Assembly (NCBI RefSeq): GCF_000204055.1
Contig: NW_006768770.1
Span: forward strand, 1,051,258 to 1,115,257
From: Melampsora larici-populina 98AG31
Taxonomy: Eukaryota > Basidiomycota > Pucciniomycetes > Pucciniales > Melampsoraceae
DNA: 64,000 bases
Direction of reading: 5' to 3'
Shown here piece by piece: positions 57,740-64,000 of the stretch. The notes below the pieces were generated by a model. It ran no database searches and was not told the origin of the DNA. It saw only the letters and a program-made list of their open reading frames with translations. The position numbers were made by a program, and so were the translations under genes. Within the stretch, counting starts at the first letter, position 1. The number at the start of each line of letters is the position of its first letter.

Positions 57740-58400
57740 ATGTTTACTTTGTGCTGCCTTACTTTAACTCGACCACAGATCTTCATCTCTTAGCTTAAAG
57801 TCACCCCCAAGACTCCGGCAAATGAGCAACAAATATGAGAAACTGAACTGGATGTGTCCTGCCACCACATGACCACGGGATTTTGTCTTCATAGCATCAG
57901 TTTAGACTAATCCTCTCATGATGTCGTCTTCTGACCTATTGTTTGAATGCTGAAGTGTCACACCTGCACCTCATGTCTTTTAGAAGCTTTCAAAAGCCTA
58001 CTATGTACCATTTTTCACCCTGTCATAACGCTCATCTCTACTTGAAGTTGAACATGATATACAAACATTGTTTAGTTATAAAACATCAATGAAATGTCTA
58101 CTTGATCTGAACATCTTTTGAAACATATACATATGTCAACTCAAAAATATGACCAGTACAATCTGATCACGAAAAACAATATGATAACAACTCAAAGCTG
58201 GACACTCCAACTTGTGGATTCATTAGGTATCAAGCAAAAAATCAAAGCAAATCAAGAATGAAATACTTTTAAAAAGATACTTGGAAAAATCTTGATATTG
58301 GTTTGCATTTGAACACCAGCTTAAGATCTTTTACATCTACCAATACTATGATGCAATATTTTTCCTTCATTCAAAGTCTCAAGCCGTCCTGCTAGCACCT
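57740..58400. repeat. Old dispersed repeat, copy 1
   Basis: Matches 60800-61440 in the same orientation with many substitutions: GTGCTGCCTTA, TCTTAGCTTAAAGTCACCCC, CACCTCATGTCTTT and AAGATCTTTTACA-like blocks occur in the same order in both. No coding function seen. Confidence 0.6.
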
Positions 58401-59080
58401 TTACATTCCACCCATTTTTGATATGACTTTTATCTGCACCAAATATTTGACAAACTGATCCAGGTTTATGTCAAGGACCAGGTGAATGATCAATGTACGA
58501 CTCTGTAAAGTATGAAAGATAATTTGATGCTTCTAGACAGATCTAGACATTCAATTCTATATTTTTTGTTCTGAAAGAATACAATCCTCTTCATGGTGGA
58601 CTTGAAGCCTGACACCAGACTTAACATACACACCCAGACACAGATGTATGTATCAACTCGACATGACCTCCTGATCCTTTTTGTGAATAACAGACTTTGA
58701 CTGCTACAATTTTTCCGTTGTAATCCATAAGACAGTTGGGACATAGTGGCTCTGTACCATCAGAGTGTCTCTTCAAGTATCTAGCCATCAGAGTTTCTCT
58801 TCATAGAGACTCAACCTCAACATGATAAATTATGTATTTGAGGTTTTATGATCATGTATGTCAAGTTGTACTGGGCTACACCCTTTTACGTGTCCTTTGG
58901 TTCACGAAAACAAGAACCATTGATAAGAAGAAAATAATATAAAAAGGATATCAATGAAGCGTAAGTTGAAAAATTATATACACATATGATTGTACAACTC
59001 TTGATCCGCCTGTGACAAGAGATTAAAGACTTGAGGTGGAAAAAGGCTAAAAGTGATCTGAAGTAAGTTTGCTTGCATCA
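58401..59080. other. Intergenic region, no gene seen
   Basis: AT-rich DNA with no supported exon on either strand. Confidence 0.35.
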
Positions 59081-59836
59081 AGGCTTCGCCACAGGCCCTT
59101 CCGACCGCGAAGTCTCAATTTGGTCTCTTCGACTTGATAGTGCGTTGAGTTGCGCTGTAAGAGTAGCTCTGAATCGTTCGGGTCTTAGAGAATTGCAAAC
59201 CATTTGAGCGCAATCCTATACAAGATACAATGATGAGTGCTCACGTAATGCCGCCGCCGAAGACGGTTCCATGAGGAGTTTCGACTAGGAAAGAACACAT
59301 TTGAATCTTTTTCGATGTCAAAAATCAGATAATTCAGATCAACGCACCTCCTTGAGCAAAATTCGTCGCATTGACTGCATGTGTCCTATTGCTTTCGAGA
59401 TTATTTATCCGGTTACCTTCAGACAAGCGCGAGCCAGAGATTCGGTTGATGTCGGTATCTTCAGGAGCTTTGCAGACTATCTCCTCGTCTGAGTCTGAGT
59501 CGACGTCTAGCACTGGCTTGGGCAGACCCGATATCAAGCCTCTCATAGCTCGTAGAGTTTCCAAGTTTTTTTCTCTTTCAGCGTTGAAAGCGTGACAAAT
59601 ACAATCTCCATCAATACAAACTAGCACCAAAAGACCGGGAATTAAACATCATCAATATCATTCAGATTCCGACTTTGATGAGTACCGGTAAGCTGGTACA
59701 TGTACGATTGTTTTCGATTTCAAGCTTACTTAATCCTTGAGAGTAACATGGAGCTACACCGCTTGGGTATACATCTGCAAATGAACGATTGTCTGAGCTG
59801 CTTGATTCTTCAGTAGAGAGGGGGGTGAACCTGGTC
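59080..59836 (-). CDS. Possible small multi-exon gene, unknown function
   Basis: Minus-strand exon candidates 59836-59730, 59620-59348, 59284-59245 and 59215 to about 59080, all with good GT-AG borders. The first two join to a protein-like sequence (SDNRSFADVYPSGVAPCYSQG, then ICIDGDCICHAFNAEREKN, then an acidic Ser/Asp run and TDINRISGSRLSEGN). The third adds VETPHGTVFGGGIT. The last exon reads protein-like in a frame (MVCNSLRPERFRATLTAQLNALSS) that is one base off from the join, so a boundary is misplaced or the gene is broken. No start codon exon was found. I do not recognise the family. Confidence 0.35.
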
Positions 59837-59839
59837 AGT

Positions 59840-60799
59840 TTTCAGTGCACTCCAGACCTCAATTTGCACCAGAGCATGAATCACCTGAAGCGTATGGAAG
59901 ACTTGCTCCACTATCATTTCTCATAGGGCGTCCCCCCGAAGCTATGAATTGAATCAAAGTTCAACGATCAAATTGGCGTCATCAGTCATCGATGCGTATG
60001 TTATAACTTCGATGGGAACAAACGTGAAAGCTCGCTGTTATCGGTTTTATTATCGATTGACATCCTTTGCTATGGATCAAAGGGGTTGAAAAAATCGGAA
60101 AGAAGTCCAAAAACAATAGCAATGAGGATGTGTCAGTAGAAAGTTAGACCAAGAGTTGTATGGAAGATGAGCTAATTGGTTATCGAAGTGCAGAATTTGA
60201 ATGATTCCAATTTGAGAAAGAAGACCTGCAAAATATATCAATGTGATGAGCATATCACAGCGAAAAAAACGGAATATAAGCCTCCACCCAAGCACAAGAG
60301 AAGCAAAGTAGTAGTTAAACCTGACTGATCCCAATTGAGTCACATTACCTTCCGACTACCGATCAAAGAAAGATGACGCGTTTAAGTGTGTTTAAAATAA
60401 GTTCATTTTAATTTCTTATCAAACTCGCCGGTCTGGTGATACCTCTTTTGTTCCACATACTTCAAGAAGTCAAGGGCTCTGTCATATGTGATGGTTTGGT
60501 TACACCATTCCAATTACATCACAAGATAAGTTAAGACGAATGTTCTACAGATTGATCAGGATTGATCAGATAAGAAAAATATCTTCCAAAGTCAAAGAAA
60601 TCTGAGCACGTTCAAGGCAGCTGTGCTTATGATGATTTCTATCGCCTTGGAATTCCTAACCTTGTCTGACGCAGTGTGAAGATCCGTTGGGATAGGTCGG
60701 CGTTAACTCTTGGCAGATGGAAAGTCATTTGAATCATCTCATTCGCCGAGACTAGAGTCCGCATGTGCAACTTCACTGTCATGAGGCGAGATATTTATT
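59840..60799. other. Intergenic region, no gene seen
   Basis: May contain the missing 5' end of the possible gene at 59.1-59.8 kb. An 88-codon hydrophobic frame on the minus strand (60077-60343) lacks further support. Confidence 0.3.
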
Positions 60800-61440
60800 T
60801 CGTGCTGCCTTATTCTTTTTTCAATTCAATTTCTGTGTAAACGATTTCACCCTCTGATGCTCTGCACTACAGATACCCATGTCTTAGCTTGAATTCACCT
60901 CCAAGACTCTGGTGATGGAGCAAAGAAGATAAGAGAAATTGGACTGAGTTGTTGGTTTCCAGCTACCACATGATCAGTCAATTTTGTCTCCACTGGCACA
61001 GCAAAAATTTCAGACTAATTCACTCGTGATAATGTGTTCTGACAATGCAGGCCACTTCACACCTCATGTCTTTCAGAAGCCTGTGACCCAAGTTCCAACC
61101 CACAGTTCTCTCTCTGCTGGAATATCCATCCCAGTTAAAATTGACCATAAGTTTTCAATGTTCATTATTCAGAATTATTGGATTCAGTCAGTTTTTTCAT
61201 ACGTCAGATACAAACTCACAAATGTATTTTGATGAGCAATCAAAGCTGGTCACTCTGACTTGTGAAAACATCAGGATCAAACAAAAACCTGCAAACCAAA
61301 TTACAAATGAAGTAATTTGAAAAGATCTCAAAGTCTTTATACTTGCAAAGATCAAGTACTGTCTAAGAGCTCTCATTCATTTCTACATAAATTTGAGGAT
61401 CTTTTACAATTACCAATGGTATGCTGCAGAGTAATATTTT
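60800..61440. repeat. Old dispersed repeat, copy 2
   Basis: Diverged direct copy of 57740-58400, including the CTGCCACCACATGACCA/CAGCTACCACATGATCA and CACCTCATGTCTTTCAGAAG blocks. Confidence 0.6.
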
Positions 61441-61668
61441 AATGCTTTGATCTAAGACATTAGGGCAGTTCAAGACGAACTTTGCGAACAGCTCGCCGCA
61501 GTTTGGCAAACGTAAATTTTAAGTGTTTCGCATCCTTAAATTTTGTGTTCGCCTCGTCACGGACACCGTAAATATAAGTTTTACGGCCATGAAATTTCAG
61601 GTCCAACGCCAAAAAAATGATCACATTGGCCTCTTTGTTGTTAGATCTAACACCACGGAAGTGGACGT

Positions 61669-61768
61669 NNNNNNNNNNNNNNNNNNNNNNNNNNNNNNNN
61701 NNNNNNNNNNNNNNNNNNNNNNNNNNNNNNNNNNNNNNNNNNNNNNNNNNNNNNNNNNNNNNNNNNNN
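61669..61768. other. Assembly gap (100 N)
   Basis: Exactly 100 N, the usual placeholder for a gap of unknown length. Frames running across it are meaningless. Confidence 0.98.
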
Positions 61769-61940
61769 ACTTTCTTTTTTGATGTTTCTCTCATTTTGTT
61801 TTTTTTCTTCTGTCATTTTGTTTTTTTCCTTTCGAGGCTCTTTCTTCTGTGGCTCGTTTTGATTTTCTCTCGCAATGCACATTTGATTTTCAATGTGATC
61901 ATTTATTTGATTGGGTCTTTGTTTTGAAATTGACCTTGCA

Positions 61941-62080
61941 AAGAGACGAGTTCAATTGTGCAGAGTAGATTTCAGCGGTTACAAAGGTACTTGTTTCAAG
62001 ACAAGTGAAAAAGAGACGAGTTCAATTGTGCAGAGTAGATTTCGGCGGTTACAAAGGTACTTGTTTCAAGACAAGTGAAC
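61941..62080. repeat. 70-bp tandem duplication
   Basis: Two units starting at 61941 and 62011 (AAGAGACGAGTTCAATTGTG...), differing at few positions (TTTCAGCGG versus TTTCGGCGG). A second looser repeat follows at 62165-62290 with GTGTGACTCAAAAC and GGACTAAATGGGACT motifs. Confidence 0.85.
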
Positions 62081-62358
62081 CAGGCGAGTCAAGTTGAAAA
62101 GGATGAGATACGCATATAGAGAGAGATTACATGTATGGGAGACTGAACAGTGTGTCAAACCACGTGTGACTCAAAACATAAAGCGAGGACTAAATGGGAC
62201 TAAAGAGAGGACTAAATGGGACTCAAAAAAGAAACAGACAGGTGTGACTCAAAACAAAACACGAGGACTAATTGGGACTCAAGAAAGATACAGATCACAA
62301 ATTTAGGCCATGTCCGCGTTCAATTGCTAAAATAAGCGTTTCAGATAAGCATTAGATT

Positions 62359-62385
62359 CGTTCAACATACAATATTATGTTGAAC
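62359..62385. other. 11-bp palindrome downstream of the Myb-like gene
   Basis: CGTTCAACATA and its exact complement TATGTTGAACG flank CAATA, about ten bases after the stop at 62394. It could be a 3'-end hairpin or part of a transposon end. Confidence 0.5.
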
Positions 62386-62393
62386 GATCACAC

Positions 62394-64000
62394 TTACAAT
62401 TGCGTGTCCTCCGGATACACGAGGCAAAGGTAGGCCTCCAGCTCTTGCGGGGTCTTCCCTTCAAGTACAAGTTTCTCGCAAAATTGTTTGCGTTCCTTGC
62501 GTGCGGCAAGCGCAAGGCGGCTACGTTCTTCCTTGCGTTCCAAAAAGAAACGTTCTTTTGCCCAACTGAGGTCAGAAGCACGAGCTTGCAACTCAGCTTG
62601 TTGTTTGGCCGCATCAAATTCTTGTCGCCACTCGTAAGCGCTTCGTAACATGTCGATTTTGGCAGTGTTACCTAGTTGCATCGCAGTGGCAACCGGATGT
62701 TTGTAATCCTTGCCTCGCACGGTCAAAGGATCGATCGACGGGAGAGGATCGACCAAACGACTAGCAAGGGTAGCGCGAGTAGCGCCACGAGATTGGGTCG
62801 CTGTCGAGATACTAGGGCCTTCGTCTGAAGAGCTGTCTAGGGCACGTTCTTCCGCCGTGAGTGTGTCCTTTCTGGCCGATTTGCGTCTGGATGAGGCGAT
62901 GATCTTTTTTTTCGCGTGGGAAGAGGTGGCAGTCGCACGTGTAAGGGGTGGGTTGGGTAAAGGTTCAACCGGCGAAGCAGGTCTTGGAGTTGGGGGTGGC
63001 GAGTCCGCGTCGTTGTCAAGAAAAGAGCGATAGTGAGCGTTCAGTTCGGATTCTGCAATGGCAACCAAAGGACCTGGAATCACGAGGGAAGCCGATGGAA
63101 TTTGGGCGTCCACGATCTCTTGATTGGCAAGGAGTTCTTCAGCACTGGGGATGGGTACAAGAGAGGTATGTTCTAGTCAAAAGGAACAATGAAATGAAGA
63201 AACAAGGTGAATCAGAGAGAAATCTACACAGACATAGATGAAAGAACATACCATTTCGCTCGTTTGGGACCTCACTGTGGTCATGGCCATCAGTAGTGCT
63301 CCGGTCACTCTCGCCTCCATTCAACTTGGCATCGCCTTGAGTGTGTTCATCATCCAAGTCGATGTCATCGTCAGACACGGGTGGGGAAATCCCAGTGTCC
63401 AGAACTCCAAAAGGGTTGACGTTTGGGTTGTCCCGAAAGATGACATCCATCTCTTTGAAACAAGGGCACATCCAATCTAATAGCTCCTCCATTGTTCGAA
63501 TACCATCAGCGACATTCTTCGCAGACAAGCCACTCCCGGTTTTCAAACTGAAGGCCTTCGTTTGATGATATTTCGACTTGAATCTTTTCAAACGTTGGTG
63601 TAAAAGCCGACCATTCAAACGCATATCGGTTGAGCTATGCCAAATGTTGTAACCGTTGTTGAGCTCAATGGCTAAGGAGTTCAAGATGGCGTTGGCGTTC
63701 ATGGGTAAACCGGAGACACGGGTGTGGCTACCGCCGCCGAAGAGGGAATTGCGAAATCGCGGGTTGCTGAGGTAACCAACAATGGTTTGATATTCGACCA
63801 ATTGGAAAGGAGGGCTGTCTCTTGAGGATTTCGAAGAAGGGGCCATTGAAACGCTGCGGGCACGTTTTTGAGCGGCCAGACGTGACCGTTTGATGGCCGC
63901 AGGTGTCGCTCGGGCAGCGCTAGCCGGGAGACCTGAGGCGACGAGATCCTCCTCGATTTGAGCACGCGTACGACGGGTTCTACGGGCAACCTGAAGATAA
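62394..64000 (-). CDS. Myb/SANT-like DNA-binding protein, transposon-accessory type (5' end outside window)
   Basis: Last exon 63136-62394, intron 63251-63137 (gtatgt...ctgaag, 115 nt), upstream exon 63252 to beyond the window end. The frame is open to 64000; ATG 63846 is a possible internal start, but a basic Ala/Arg-rich protein sequence continues upstream. Around 63.45-63.8 kb it reads GYLSNPRFRNSLFGG, AIELNNGYNIWHSSTDMRLN, then RLKRFKSKYHQTKAFSLKTG and ELLDWMCPCFKEMDVIF, the trihelix Myb/SANT-like pattern of DNA-binding partners of Harbinger-type transposases and multicopy fungal relatives. An acidic DDIDLDDE segment follows, then a Pro/Ser linker and a C-terminal Arg/Glu coiled coil (SWAKERFFLERKEERSRLALA). 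The role is inferred from this layout; no transposase is seen nearby. Confidence 0.6.

Noticed and set aside
61460..61927. ORFs across the N run
   Set aside because: They exist only because N codons were read through the gap.

Overview
This window is nuclear DNA of a filamentous basidiomycete. A rust fungus (Pucciniales, Melampsora-like) is my best guess, not a proven identification. The reasons are many short spliceosomal introns (about 60-120 nt, GT-AG), a rather AT-rich base composition, a basidiomycete-style MHYT hybrid histidine kinase, two candidate secreted proteins, and heavy transposon load between islands of housekeeping genes. A run of 100 N (61669-61768) shows it is a scaffold.

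Layout. (1) 0.4-8.1 kb, gene island: RNase P/MRP subunit POP7-like (minus, 423-1389), divergent from an ORC6-like gene (plus, 1643-3024), which converges on an 11-exon MHYT hybrid histidine kinase (minus, 4153-8050). (2) 10.5-17.4 kb: a fungal amino-acid permease (minus, 10498-13430), a five-exon cysteine-rich secreted protein (plus, 15180-15885) and an Asn/Gln/Gly/Ser-rich secreted protein (minus, 16526-17385). (3) 18.9-37.2 kb, nested transposons. An old Ty3/gypsy element (minus strand; 3' LTR 18867-19216, coding pieces 19306-20265 and 33540-33990) is split by a tyrosine-recombinase retroelement of DIRS/Ngaro type (about 20.3-33.5 kb, minus). That element is itself broken by a young intact Ty3/gypsy LTR element (21411-27799, plus) and by an 816-bp foldback element (28218-29033). 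LINE fragments and a decayed gene fragment lie to the right. (4) 38.1-45.6 kb, gene island: a nine-exon FAD-dependent aromatic-ring monooxygenase-like gene (plus) and the SNF1/AMPK catalytic kinase (plus). (5) 45.6-54.8 kb: gene-poor, with a foldback MITE and an intron-bearing tRNA-Pro. (6) 54.8-56.2 kb: a probably mitochondrial RluA-family pseudouridine synthase (plus). (7) 56.2-62.4 kb: MITE, 98-bp tandem array, an old repeat pair, a possible small gene (59.1-59.8 kb, minus) and the assembly gap. (8) 62.4 kb to the edge: a Myb/SANT-like protein of transposon-accessory type (minus), open at the window end.

The host genes form no obvious pathway cluster. They are conserved single genes (replication origin recognition, RNase P, two-component sensing, nutrient uptake, SNF1 energy signalling, rRNA modification) separated by repeats. 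Exon models were built by hand from GT-AG signals, frame continuity and family motifs; for seven genes the spliced lengths close exactly in frame. No cDNA or database evidence was available.
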